DNA from: Desulfovibrio sp. | GTDB taxonomy: Bacteria > Desulfobacterota > Desulfovibrionia > Desulfovibrionales > Desulfovibrionaceae | DNA length: 64,000 nucleotides | Assembly (NCBI GenBank): GCA_031287575.1 | Contig: JAITSV010000076.1 | Location: forward strand, 124,001 to 188,000 | Reading direction: 5' to 3' | Shown here: piece after piece, positions 8,473 through 17,292 of the stretch | How the letters are laid out: every line of letters begins with the position of its first letter | Numbering within the stretch: the first letter of the stretch is position 1 | Notes under the pieces: generated by a model | Told to the model about the DNA's origin: nothing | Database searches by the model: none | The model's input: only the letters and a program-made list of their open reading frames with translations | Translations under genes and position numbers: made by a program

Positions 8473-9618
8473 CTACGCCTCCTTCCCGCTGCGGCGGGCG
8501 ATGACCACCAGCCACCACACGGCGGCGATGCCCGCCACCAGCGACACCACGAACAGCGCGGCCGCGCCGTCCTGTCCGGCCATGGGAGGAACAACCGGCA
8601 CGGACGCCGCCTTTGCCATGGTCGCGTCCAGATGCGGGGACAGCCAGGCGTCGCGCAGCACGGCGCGCATGGCCGCCATCAGGAATATGACGCCCACCGT
8701 GGCCCCGGCGGCCAGCCATACCCGGCGCTGCCGGGCGGCCACGAGGGCCAGCACCGTGCCCGCCAGCCCCAGCGCGAAGGCGCCGGTGGCCAGCCCGTGC
8801 CCGCCCATGAACAGGCGCGTCATGGGTCCCGGCAGGCTGAGCAAAAACCACGTGCCCAGCACGAACTGGGCGTAGGTGGCGTGCGAAAACCATTTGAGGC
8901 CTTCGGTGATGCGCAGGTTCCAGTCCTGCGGCCCCTGCGGGCCGGAGGCCACGGGGCCGCCCGCCTTCAGCAGCAGTTGGGCGCGCCCGGCCACGAACAG
9001 TCCGCCCACGGCCACCGCGCCCGCCACCATGTGCAGGTAGCGCGGCACGAGCGAAGGTTCGCCCCAGTTCAGCAGGGTGCCGCCCGGCGAGGCGGCGTAC
9101 CCGGTCCAGCGGGCCGGGTCCAGCATGAGGGTGGCGTTGTTGGTGAGCACGAAGGCGTTGACCAGCAGCAGCGCCACGCTGATGCCCGCCACCAGGGTGC
9201 GGCGCGGGCCGAGCACGGCGTGCCCCAGGCCGTACAGGTAGAAGCCGTAGTAGGCCATCATCACGAAGCCCACGATCCCCAGCCACCACGTGGCCATCAG
9301 GATGGAGCTGGGGTAGATGAACTGCCCGTACAGCACCTGCAGGAACAGCAGCGGCGGCACCCCGAAGTTCACGGCCAGGGCCATGGCGCGCGGCACCCAG
9401 GCCGCCGTCTCGCGGATGTCCACGTTGATCTGGTCGCCCGGCGCGAACGGCGTGCGCAGCGAGCGGAACAGGGTGATCACCGCCGTGCCCAGCACCACGT
9501 TCATGAACAGCAGGTGCACCACGAAGGTGAGCAGCAGAAGCGCCTGGAACCATCCCCACGGCCCCGGTATGGGGTCGGGCACGGGCACCAGAGCGGCGGG
9601 CGGCAAAGCCGGGGTCAT
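8473..9618 (-). CDS. CydA-like multi-pass membrane protein, first gene of the cytochrome module
   Basis: 381 residues from the ATG at 9618, which has CAGGAGGAAA upstream; the longer frame to 9774 has no such site. About eight transmembrane helices. The first one (LLLTFVVHLLFMNVVLG) carries a histidine in the same place as the first helix of the next gene, so the pair look like divergent paralogues of a cytochrome bd subunit I-like fold. It probably binds haem b and quinol in the membrane and delivers electrons to, or takes them from, the c-type cytochromes encoded downstream. The leader holds a 20-nt hairpin and a perfect 28-bp palindrome. Function is inferred from fold and neighbours only. 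Confidence 0.65.
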   Translation of the reverse strand: MTPALPPAALVPVPDPIPGPWGWFQALLLLTFVVHLLFMNVVLGTAVITLFRSLRTPFAPGDQINVDIRETAAWVPRAMALAVNFGVPPLLFLQVLYGQFIYPSSILMATWWLGIVGFVMMAYYGFYLYGLGHAVLGPRRTLVAGISVALLLVNAFVLTNNATLMLDPARWTGYAASPGGTLLNWGEPSLVPRYLHMVAGAVAVGGLFVAGRAQLLLKAGGPVASGPQGPQDWNLRITEGLKWFSHATYAQFVLGTWFLLSLPGPMTRLFMGGHGLATGAFALGLAGTVLALVAARQRRVWLAAGATVGVIFLMAAMRAVLRDAWLSPHLDATMAKAASVPVVPPMAGQDGAAALFVVSLVAGIAAVWWLVVIARRSGKEA

Positions 9619-9686
9619 GCCGGTTTCCTCCTGGGTTCGCCAACCGTGGCCCCGCGCCTTCCTTCCGCCAGTGCCGGGCGGGTGGA

Positions 9687-9740
9687 GGCGGAACGGTCCT
9701 TCCGCCGGGGCAGGGCACGCGTTGCGCGCAACGCGTGCCC
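9687..9740. promoter_or_regulatory. Hairpin plus perfect 28-bp palindrome in the leader of the cytochrome module
   Basis: GGCGGAA-CGGTCC-TTCCGCC (9687-9706) is followed after 6 nt by an uninterrupted 28-bp palindrome (9713-9740) whose half-site begins GGGCACGCGTTGCG. Both lie 70-120 nt upstream of the start at 9618 in the 351-nt space before the mscS-type gene. They could be a repressor operator or an RNA structure. There is no U-run, so a terminator is less likely. Nothing else was recognised in this gap. Confidence 0.5.
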
Positions 9741-9969
9741 AAGGAGGGGCCATGCTTGACGTGAATACTTGCATTCTTGCCCAATTTTCCTAACCGGGCA
9801 AGCGCTTCCGGCGAAAAATCCGGACACGCGGCGGCGCCCCCCATCCGAACGTTGAACAACATGCCGTGGCGGCGTATAGGGTGAAGTCCGGTCCACGTCC
9901 GGCACATGCCGGCTCGTGCCCGGTGCGGATATGGCCCGCGCCGGACACCGCGAACAGCAACACCACAGG

Positions 9970-12609
9970 ATGCAGACCACCATGCTTCATGCCCCCATAC
10001 GCCTTCCGTTCCGTTCCCCCCGCCGCCTGACCATGGCGCTGGCCCTGCTGGGCATGGCCCTGCTTGCCGGGTTGGCCCCCGCATGGTGCGGCCTGCCCGC
10101 CCCGCGCACCGCGCTGGCGGCCCAGGCAACGCCCCAGTCCGCCGACAGCGCCCCCTCCCTGCCGGGGGATACGCCCCAAGCCTTACCGGACGGGCAGCAG
10201 GCCATGGACCTCATCTGGCAGACGCGCGACCAGGAACTGATCGCCCTGGTGGAGGAAACCGACCGGCTGCGCAAGTCGCTGCCGGACATGGTGAAGACTC
10301 TGGACAGCCAGGTGTCCGCCGTGCAGCGCGACTACCAGCGCCTGTTCGCCCTGTACCAGCTGAGCCGCAACCACCCCAGCGAAATGGCCGCCATCCGCCG
10401 CCAGTTGGCGGGTGTGCAGCGCACCCTGCAAGGGCGGCTGGCCCCCATGGAGGCCACCGATGCCGCCGTGCGCCAGCGCCTGGACGACTTCAACGCACTG
10501 GACAAGGAATTGTCCGAACACCTGGCCACGGAACGGTCCAGCGATCTTTCCAAGGACCTCTCCGAATATCTGGCCAAGCTCACCGAAGGCCGCAAGAACC
10601 TGACGACCCTGCGCACCCGCCTTGCCCGCGCCCTGGACCCCGGCCACGCCGTGGCCGCCAAGCTGGCCCAGGCGCTGGAGCAGATCGACGCGCAACTGCC
10701 CGCGCTGTGGCGCTCCTACTATCTGGTGGCCTCCAGTTCGCTGATGGACCTTGGCGTGTGGCAGTCGCTGCCCGCCAACCTGGCCGCATGGTCGGACACG
10801 ACGGAGGTGCGCCTGGCCACCGAATTTCCGCAGTCTACCCGCGACTGGGGTGCGCTGTTGCTGCGCTTTGCCTTTCTGGCGACAGCCCTGTTCCTGCTGG
10901 GCAGGCTGGCCCTGCGGCGCGGCTGCCAGCTGCCCGGCGGCTGGGGCGACAGCTGCCGCAACGTGGCCGCCCGCAGCTGGCCGTGGATCGCCGTAGGCAT
11001 CGCCCTGCACTTCGCCTCGTGGACCCGCGGCGGCGAGGTGTACCGGGCCGTGGTGGTGCCCGCGCACCTCTTGCTGCTGTGGGGCGAGCTGACCCTGGTC
11101 TGGAGCCTGCGCGCCGCCGGCCTTGCCGGCGTGCCGCGGCGTTCGCCCCTGTCGCTGCTGTTCGCCCCGGCGGCCATCGGCGTGCTGCTGCTGTTCCTGA
11201 ATCCGCCCGCCGTGCTGCTGGCCCCGGCCTGGGCGCTGTGCATGGTGGCGGTGCTGGGCGTGCGCGCCCGGCGCGGCAGACCCCATGTGCTGCCCCTGCT
11301 GGAAAAGGTGTTGCTGGCCTGCGTGCCCGCGCTGTGCATCGTCTCGCTGCTGGCGGCGGTGTTCGGCTGGGCGCGGCTGGCCATCCCGTTCTTCCTGGTG
11401 GGGCTGGCCGTGGCGGTGGCCCTGCAACTGGGCGCCGTGCTGGTGGCCCTGGTGACCCTGCTGGCGGAACGCCTGCCGGAAAAGGGCATGCGCGCCCTGC
11501 TGCGCGGCCTGGTGCTGGGCCTTGGCGCCCCCGCCATGTGGGTGGTGGCCGCCGCCACCCTGCTGCCGTGGATGTCCGCCTTCCCCGGCGGACCGTACAT
11601 GATGCGCCAGGCGCTGGAACTGAACGTCAACGTGGGTTCCGTGTCGTTCAACTCGCTGCGGGTGCTGGGGCTGGTGCTGCTGTTCTACCTTACCCGCTCG
11701 GCCATCGCCGTGGGCACCTCGTTCCTCGACAACCTGCCCGCGCGACTGCCCCGCGTGGAGCGCGGCGTGATCCCGCCGTTGCAGACCGGGCTGACCTATG
11801 CCCTGTGGGCGCTGTTCGGCCTGGTGGTGCTGAACGCCCTGGGGGTAAGCCTGACCAGCCTCACGGTCATCGCCGGTGGCCTCAGCGTGGGTCTGGGCTT
11901 CGGGTTGCAGACCATCTTCAACAACTTCTTCAGCGGGCTGATCCTTATCTTTGGCCGCTCGCTGCTGGAGGGCGACATCATCCAGATCGGCGAGACATGG
12001 GGCACGGTGCGCAAGATCAGCATCCGCTCCACCACCGTCGAAACCTTCGACAACGCCGTGATCTTCGTGCCCAACTCCGAATTCGTGTCCAACCGGCTCA
12101 CCAACTGGACCCGCAACAGCATGCGCATGCGCCGCGACATCGCCATCGGCGTGGCCTACGGCTCGGACATCGACAAGGTGACCGAACTGCTGAAGCAGGC
12201 AGCGGACGACCACCCCCGGGTGATGCACGACCCCGCGCCCAACGTGCTGTTCCAGGACTTCGGCCCCAGCAGCCTCGACTTCGTGCTGCGGGTGTGGGTG
12301 GACGACCTGAACTACGGAGCCTCCACGGCGTCCGACCTGCGCCGGGCCATCGACCGCCTGTTCCGCGAGAACGCCATCGAGATATCCTTCCCGCAGATGG
12401 ACGTGCACGTGCGTGCCATCGAGGGGCTGCCCCCGCTGGCGGCGTCGTCGGCACCCGCTGCCCCCGTGCCCCCCACTGCCCCTGCCGCGCGGACCGGCGA
12501 GGGCGAGGCGGAGCGCCAGGACATGGCGGAAAACCGGGGCGCGCCGCGCGCCAGGGCCGGAAACCCCGGCCCCGGCGGTGACGACGACGCATCCCGCTTC
12601 GAAGGCTGA
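9970..12609 (+). CDS. Large MscS-family mechanosensitive channel
   Basis: 879 residues from the ATG at 9970 (a weak CACAGG site lies just before it; 9916 and 9982 are alternatives). A signal peptide of about 45 residues ends near ALA-AQA. A periplasmic region of about 220 residues with coiled-coil character follows, then around ten membrane helices and the MscS core from about residue 630: VIAGGLSVGLGFGLQ is the pore-lining helix and the beta domain has GRSLLEGDIIQIGE. The layout matches the long MscK/MscM-type channels that release solutes during hypo-osmotic shock. The C-terminal 40 residues are Ala/Pro-rich. A tandem repeat and an intrinsic terminator follow. It appears monocistronic. Confidence 0.9.
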   Translation: MQTTMLHAPIRLPFRSPRRLTMALALLGMALLAGLAPAWCGLPAPRTALAAQATPQSADSAPSLPGDTPQALPDGQQAMDLIWQTRDQELIALVEETDRLRKSLPDMVKTLDSQVSAVQRDYQRLFALYQLSRNHPSEMAAIRRQLAGVQRTLQGRLAPMEATDAAVRQRLDDFNALDKELSEHLATERSSDLSKDLSEYLAKLTEGRKNLTTLRTRLARALDPGHAVAAKLAQALEQIDAQLPALWRSYYLVASSSLMDLGVWQSLPANLAAWSDTTEVRLATEFPQSTRDWGALLLRFAFLATALFLLGRLALRRGCQLPGGWGDSCRNVAARSWPWIAVGIALHFASWTRGGEVYRAVVVPAHLLLLWGELTLVWSLRAAGLAGVPRRSPLSLLFAPAAIGVLLLFLNPPAVLLAPAWALCMVAVLGVRARRGRPHVLPLLEKVLLACVPALCIVSLLAAVFGWARLAIPFFLVGLAVAVALQLGAVLVALVTLLAERLPEKGMRALLRGLVLGLGAPAMWVVAAATLLPWMSAFPGGPYMMRQALELNVNVGSVSFNSLRVLGLVLLFYLTRSAIAVGTSFLDNLPARLPRVERGVIPPLQTGLTYALWALFGLVVLNALGVSLTSLTVIAGGLSVGLGFGLQTIFNNFFSGLILIFGRSLLEGDIIQIGETWGTVRKISIRSTTVETFDNAVIFVPNSEFVSNRLTNWTRNSMRMRRDIAIGVAYGSDIDKVTELLKQAADDHPRVMHDPAPNVLFQDFGPSSLDFVLRVWVDDLNYGASTASDLRRAIDRLFRENAIEISFPQMDVHVRAIEGLPPLAASSAPAAPVPPTAPAARTGEGEAERQDMAENRGAPRARAGNPGPGGDDDASRFEG

Positions 12610-12627
12610 CCCCCGGCGTTTTTCCCC

Positions 12628-12811
12628 ACGACGACGCCTGCGGCGACGGCAGCACGACGACGCCTGCGGCGACGGCACCATGGCGACGCCTGCGGCGACC
12701 GGCACCACGACGACGCCTGCGGCGTCTGGCAGCACGACGACGCCTGCGGCGACGGCAGCATGGCGACGCCTGCGGCGACCGGCACCACGACGACGCCTGC
12801 GGCGTCTGGGC
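12628..12811. repeat. Seven tandem copies of a 26/27-nt G+C-rich unit
   Basis: The unit is close to acgacgacgcctgcggcgac plus ggcagc/ggcacc. Copies are 26 or 27 nt, with ACGACG/ATGGCG alternating at the start and GACGGC/GACCGG/GTCTGG near the end. The array lies between the mscS-type stop (12609) and its terminator (12845). Each unit contains CGCCTGCGGCG, itself an inverted repeat, so the RNA would fold into serial small hairpins. There are no spacers, so it is not CRISPR. Confidence 0.9.
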
Positions 12812-12844
12812 CTCGGGCCGACAATGCCGCGTGCCGTGTAACGG

Positions 12845-12897
12845 AGCGCCGAAAATACAACTTTTTCAAAAATGGCATTTTCGGCGCTTGTTTTTTT
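12845..12897 (+). terminator. Intrinsic terminator after the mscS-type gene
   Basis: AGCGCCGAAAAT (12845-12856) pairs perfectly with ATTTTCGGCGCT (12877-12888), and seven T follow at 12891-12897. A classic rho-independent structure on the plus strand. Confidence 0.85.
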
Positions 12898-12988
12898 CGT
12901 TAATTGTTAAAACAAATTCCGACGCAATTCGTACAGTCCCCTGTCCCCTTCACGCAACGATCTGAAATCGTTTTCTGATTTCCTGCAC

Positions 12989-14797
12989 ATGGCCGCCCCG
13001 TCAATGCGGAACCATCCTTGCAACACACCCGGCATGCCGTGCACGTTGCAAAGCCTGAAACTCAAGGCCCTCTACGCCATCAGCCAGGTCTTCGACCGGG
13101 CCCTGGACCTCGAACAGGCCCTTGAAGAGGTCCTGCGCGTGCTTTCGGAAACCCTTTCCATGAAGCGCGCCACCATCACCCTGCCCGACCGCGAGACGGG
13201 ACAACTGGTCATCGCCGCCTCGCACGGGCTTACCCCCGAGGAACGCGGACGGGGCGTGTACCGGCTGGACGAGGGGGTGACGGGCACCATCTTCCAGACC
13301 GCCCGCCCCTACATCGTGCGCGACGTGCGCACCGACCCGCTGTTTCTCGACCGCACCGGCGCGCGCAAGGTGGAAAAGGGCAAGATATCCTTCCTCGGCG
13401 TGCCCATCCTGAAGCAGGGCACGCCCATCGGCGTGCTGAACGTGGACCGCCTGTTCAGCGACGACGTGTCCACTTCGGAGGACGTGGAATTCCTGGGCAT
13501 CGTGGCCACCCTGGTGGCCCAGTTCCTGAGCCTGAACGAACAGCTCAACGAGCGGGTGGCCACCCTGCGCCGCGAAAACGTCAAGCTGCGTACCCAGGTG
13601 CTGGACGAGCGGGGCGACTACATCGTGGGGCGCAGCGCGGTCATGCTGGACGTGCAGCGCCAGATAGAACGGGTGGCCCCCACCAAGGCCACGGTGCTGC
13701 TGCTGGGCGAATCGGGCGTGGGCAAGACGCTCATCGCACGCCTGCTGCACAACCTTTCCGACCGCATGGTCCACCCCTTCGTGAAGGTGAACTGTGCCTC
13801 CATCCCGGAAACGCTGCTGGAGGCGGAACTGTTCGGCCACGAGAAGGGCGCGTTCACGGGTGCCGCCGCCGTGCGGGCGGGCCGTTTCGAGGAAGCCCAC
13901 CGGGGCACCATCTTTCTGGACGAAATCGGCGAACTGCCGTCCGGCATCCAGGCCAAGCTGCTGCGGGTCATCCAGGACCGCGAGTTCGAACGCCTGGGCA
14001 GCAACCAGACCCACCGCGTGGACGTGCGCATCGTGGCCGCCACCAACCGCGACCTGGCCCTGCTTTCCGAACAGGGGCGCTTTCGCCAGGACCTGTACTA
14101 CCGGCTGTGCGTGTTCCCCATCCGGGTGCCCGCCCTGCGCGAACGGCCCGACGACGTGGAGCGCCTGCTCAACCACTTTCTGGCCAAGGCCGCCCGCGAC
14201 TACCGCCGGGTGATCACCCTGGCCCCGGACGCACTGGCCCTGCTGCGCCGCCACGAATGGCCCGGCAACGTGCGCGAGATGGAAAACCTCATCGAGCGCC
14301 TGGCCATCCTGTCCGAATCGGGCCAGATCGACCGGCGCTTCCTGGAGCCGCTGCTGGAGCATTCCGCCACGGAGAATGCCCTGCCCGACGGGCCCTACCC
14401 GGCCCATCCCGCGCATACGGCGCACCCGGTTCCACATGCGCCCCAGTCTGGCGGAATGTTCGGAGGGACGACGGGGGGAATGACGGGGGGCACGGCCCAC
14501 GGTCCCGCGGACACGGGCCACGGTGCCCCGCACGGAGGCCCGGCGGCCCGCGATGCGCCTGCCGGCCACGCCAGCCCGGGCTTTCATGGAGGCGCGGACT
14601 TCCACGGCGATGCGCACCCCACCACCCTGCGCGACATCGAACGCAACGAGATCATCGCCGCCCTGCGCCGCAACGGTTGGGTGCAGCACCGTGCCGCCGC
14701 CGCGCTGGGCATCACCCCGCGCCAGATGGGCTACCGCATCCGCAAGATGGGGCTTTCCGGTCTGGTGGCCGGGGAACGCGCCCGCCGGGGCGACTGA
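12989..14797 (+). CDS. nifA: NifA-like sigma-54-dependent activator (GAF-AAA+-Fis)
   Basis: 602 residues from the first ATG; 13007 or 13034 could be the true start, and none has a clear ribosome site. A GAF domain lies at about residues 30-190. The AAA+ domain has Walker A GESGVGKT, the GAFTGA loop intact ([10 protein letters not shown]) and the sensor DEIGELP. A Gly/His/Pro-rich linker of about 90 residues leads to a Fis-type helix-turn-helix with [15 protein letters not shown], which is very typical of NifA. The linker has no cysteines, so the C-x4-C oxygen-sensing motif of the alpha-proteobacterial type is absent. No nif structural genes are in the window. Terminator at 14901. Confidence 0.82.
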   Translation: MAAPSMRNHPCNTPGMPCTLQSLKLKALYAISQVFDRALDLEQALEEVLRVLSETLSMKRATITLPDRETGQLVIAASHGLTPEERGRGVYRLDEGVTGTIFQTARPYIVRDVRTDPLFLDRTGARKVEKGKISFLGVPILKQGTPIGVLNVDRLFSDDVSTSEDVEFLGIVATLVAQFLSLNEQLNERVATLRRENVKLRTQVLDERGDYIVGRSAVMLDVQRQIERVAPTKATVLLLGESGVGKTLIARLLHNLSDRMVHPFVKVNCASIPETLLEAELFGHEKGAFTGAAAVRAGRFEEAHRGTIFLDEIGELPSGIQAKLLRVIQDREFERLGSNQTHRVDVRIVAATNRDLALLSEQGRFRQDLYYRLCVFPIRVPALRERPDDVERLLNHFLAKAARDYRRVITLAPDALALLRRHEWPGNVREMENLIERLAILSESGQIDRRFLEPLLEHSATENALPDGPYPAHPAHTAHPVPHAPQSGGMFGGTTGGMTGGTAHGPADTGHGAPHGGPAARDAPAGHASPGFHGGADFHGDAHPTTLRDIERNEIIAALRRNGWVQHRAAAALGITPRQMGYRIRKMGLSGLVAGERARRGD

Positions 14798-14900
14798 CAC
14801 GCCCGCCATTCTCCACCGGCACGCGGGAATTCGGGAGCCTGCCGTGCCAATTGTGTTTGTCGTGCCTGTTCCGTGTGTCGTGTTTTGTCGTCACCATGCG

Positions 14901-14930
14901 AAAGGGCGGCCCCTGATGGGGCCGCCCTTT
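14901..14930. terminator. Bidirectional terminator between nifA-like gene and fliW
   Basis: AAAGGGCGGCCCC-TGAT-GGGGCCGCCCTTT forms a 13-bp perfect stem with A/T ends on both sides, between convergent genes. It can stop transcription from either direction. Confidence 0.8.
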
Positions 14931-14971
14931 CACGTGCATGATTTCCGTCCGAAGGTCCGGACCTGCCGGGC

Positions 14972-15523
14972 CTACGCCCCGCCGTCCGCCGCACCGCCGG
15001 GTTCCGGCTCTTCGCCGTTCACGGTCCCGGCTCCCGCCACATCCCCGTCCCCGTTCTGCGCGCGTTCCGCCGGGCAGTTGCCCTGCTCGTGCAGGTAGTA
15101 CTGCGAGGGAAAACGCGCGTCGGTCTGGGGCACTTGCAGGCCCAGCCGGGCCTCGTGGTTGATCAGGATGGGGCCGGTAAGGTTCAGCGCCGTCTTTTCG
15201 GGGCGCCCCGGCGGAATGGACACGGTGACCAGCACGGCCACCTGCCGGATGGTGCGCAGCCGCAACAGCTTCTGTTCCGCATCGCCGATGCGGATGGGGT
15301 AGTCCTCGATGAAGCTGTACGGGTCGCCCACCAGCAGGCCCAGACGCGGGTCGTCCATGCTTTGCAGGATCAGGAAGGGCGCGCCCTCGCGCAGTTGCAG
15401 CAGCGTGAACTCGTGCTTGTCCTCGAAGCCCATGAGGCCCCGGGGAAAATACAGCACCTTGTCCAGCGCCACCTTCTGGCGGCCAAGCCGGGTCTGGATC
15501 ACTCTTTCGTTTTGTCGTGCCAT
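14972..15523 (-). CDS. fliW: Flagellar assembly factor FliW
   Basis: 183 residues. FliW binds flagellin and also CsrA, relieving CsrA repression of flagellin translation when flagellin is being exported. Family hallmarks are visible: an N-terminal strand region with [16 protein letters not shown], then [17 protein letters not shown] and the C-terminal [19 protein letters not shown]. The start lies 25 nt inside csrA, so the pair are translationally coupled. The last 30 residues are a Glu/Gly/Ala-rich tail. It is the last gene of the flagellar run. Confidence 0.95.
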   Translation of the reverse strand: MARQNERVIQTRLGRQKVALDKVLYFPRGLMGFEDKHEFTLLQLREGAPFLILQSMDDPRLGLLVGDPYSFIEDYPIRIGDAEQKLLRLRTIRQVAVLVTVSIPPGRPEKTALNLTGPILINHEARLGLQVPQTDARFPSQYYLHEQGNCPAERAQNGDGDVAGAGTVNGEEPEPGGAADGGA

Positions 15524-15738
15524 ATCTGTGTCGCCGCGAGCAGGTCAGCGTTGCTGGTTTCGAGCGCCATGCGGTTTTCCTCCATGACGCGCCGGTAGAC
15601 TTCCTCTCGGTACACGACCATGTCGCCGGGTACGTCGAGCCCGATCTTGACCTGCTTTCCCTGCATGCCAAGGATGGTAATGCGAATGTTGTCGCCAAGG
15701 TACAGGCTTTCGCCCGGCCGGCGTGTGAGTATGAGCAT
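15499..15738 (-). CDS. csrA: Carbon storage regulator CsrA
   Basis: 79 residues, starting [18 protein letters not shown], the canonical CsrA N-terminus. An RNA-binding dimer that blocks ribosome sites, here most likely of flagellin mRNA, and is antagonised by FliW encoded in the overlapping next gene. The C-terminal tail after VYRRVMEEN is about 20 residues longer than in enteric CsrA. It starts 13 nt after the flgL stop and so belongs to the flagellar operon. Confidence 0.96.
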   Translation of the reverse strand: MLILTRRPGESLYLGDNIRITILGMQGKQVKIGLDVPGDMVVYREEVYRRVMEENRMALETSNADLLAATQIWHDKTKE

Positions 15739-15750
15739 GTGGCCCGGCCC

Positions 15751-17274
15751 TTACAGGAAGTTCGTGAGATTCATCTGCATGATCATGGAGGACGACTTGA
15801 GCACGCTGTTGTAGGTCAGTTGCTGCTGCGCGAGCTGCGTCATCAGCTTGGCCACGTCCACGTCCTCTATGCTGCTCATGCGCGCGGTCTGGTCGTCTTC
15901 CTGCGACTCCAGGATGCCCTGCACCACGTCGAGCCGGTTTTCCTTGCCGCCCACGCGCGCCGCCGCCGTCAGGATGACCTTGGACGCGGTGCCCAACTCG
16001 TCCAGCGCCTGCTGGATGCCGGTCTGGCTGTTGGTTTCGGTGAAGGCGATCAGCCTGCCCACCACCTCGAACATGTTGCGCCCGTCGCCATCGTACACCG
16101 CCGTGGCGCCGGACTGCCCCGGCGCCTGGTACAGGCCGCCGAAGATGTCCTTGCCCACGTTGTTCACCGACATGTACTCGCCGGGCGAAATCTCGTATTC
16201 CAGCGCGGCGCGGTGGGGTTTTATGACGAACTGGTCGCCCGCCGCCAGCGCGTTGCCCCCGTTGGATGCCAGCGTCAGGAAGCCGCCGGGCACCAGCAGC
16301 GACACCGGGCCGCCCGTGCCGGAAGCGGTGGCCGGCACCCAGCTTGAGCCGCCGTCCATGCTGTACGAATAGCTGATGGACCCGGACAGCGTGCCCGACT
16401 GGTCGATGCGCACCATGACGTCGCGCGAGAACGAACCATCGGCCGTGGCCGCGATGTTGGCGGCCCCGTATCGCTCTGCCGTGAGGCCCGTCGAGTTGGA
16501 ATCGTCGCCCTTGTAGATGGCCGTGGGCCGAATGTACAGCCAGGTGCCGTTGTCCGTCTCGTGTTCGTTGCCGGTATCCACGGCGGTCACCGTGGCCCCC
16601 GGCGACATGGTCAGTCGCGCCCCGCCCAGCATCACCGGCGCTGCGTTGGAGGCCAGGGTGCCGGTCTTCCAGGTGGTGCCGCCGTCCTCGGAGTAGCGGT
16701 AGTCCAGCGCGTCGGTGCCGATGGTGCCGCTTTCCAGGAACTGGAACACGATGGTGTTGCTGGCCCCGCCCTCCACCGTGAACGAGGTGTTCGACAATGC
16801 CGGGTCGTTGGCGGTGACGGCAAGTCCCGCAACGTAGGCGGCGTCCTCGATCTTGTGCCCGGCGAAGATGTGGCGGCCTTCGTTTTCCGTGTTGGCCAGG
16901 TTGATGAGCTGCCCGTACAGCTCGCGCATTTCGTAGCTGATTTCCTTGCGGTTCTCCGGGCTTACCGAACCCGTGGCGGCCTGTTCCGCCAGGGCCTTGA
17001 TGCGGGTGAGCACCGTGCTGACCTGGGTCAGCGTCTTGTCCGCAAGGCTCAGCCAGCTTTCGGCCTGGCCCACGTTCTTCTGGTACTGTTCATTGGTGGC
17101 CAGCGAGGCGCGGTAGTTCAGGATGCGGGCCATGCCCACGGGATCGTCCGACGGGCGGTTGACCTGCTTCTGGCTGGCCGCCTGCATGTTCGATTCCATG
17201 AGGTTGGACAGCGCATAGTTCATGTTCGAGATGTAATTGTCGAACATGGTCCGCTGCGAAACGCGTCCTGCCAT
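15751..17274 (-). CDS. flgL: Flagellar hook-associated protein 3 (hook-filament junction)
   Basis: 507 residues. The N-terminal flagellin-like helix region (RVSQRTMFDNYISNMNYALSNL, then QVNRPSDDPVGMARIL) and the C-terminal coiled coil (VDVAKLMTQLAQQQLTYNS) are typical of FlgL, which joins hook and filament outside the cell. The middle is about 200 residues longer than in enteric FlgL and Gly/Ser/Thr-rich, forming extra surface domains. It is exported by the flagellar type III system with FlgN as probable chaperone. It lies 18 nt downstream of flgK. Confidence 0.94.
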   Translation of the reverse strand: MAGRVSQRTMFDNYISNMNYALSNLMESNMQAASQKQVNRPSDDPVGMARILNYRASLATNEQYQKNVGQAESWLSLADKTLTQVSTVLTRIKALAEQAATGSVSPENRKEISYEMRELYGQLINLANTENEGRHIFAGHKIEDAAYVAGLAVTANDPALSNTSFTVEGGASNTIVFQFLESGTIGTDALDYRYSEDGGTTWKTGTLASNAAPVMLGGARLTMSPGATVTAVDTGNEHETDNGTWLYIRPTAIYKGDDSNSTGLTAERYGAANIAATADGSFSRDVMVRIDQSGTLSGSISYSYSMDGGSSWVPATASGTGGPVSLLVPGGFLTLASNGGNALAAGDQFVIKPHRAALEYEISPGEYMSVNNVGKDIFGGLYQAPGQSGATAVYDGDGRNMFEVVGRLIAFTETNSQTGIQQALDELGTASKVILTAAARVGGKENRLDVVQGILESQEDDQTARMSSIEDVDVAKLMTQLAQQQLTYNSVLKSSSMIMQMNLTNFL

Positions 17275-17292
17275 GGGAGACTCCTTACGGCG

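Noticed and set aside
12628-12811. CRISPR array
   Set aside because: Units are directly adjacent with no spacers and no cas genes are near. It is a plain tandem repeat.
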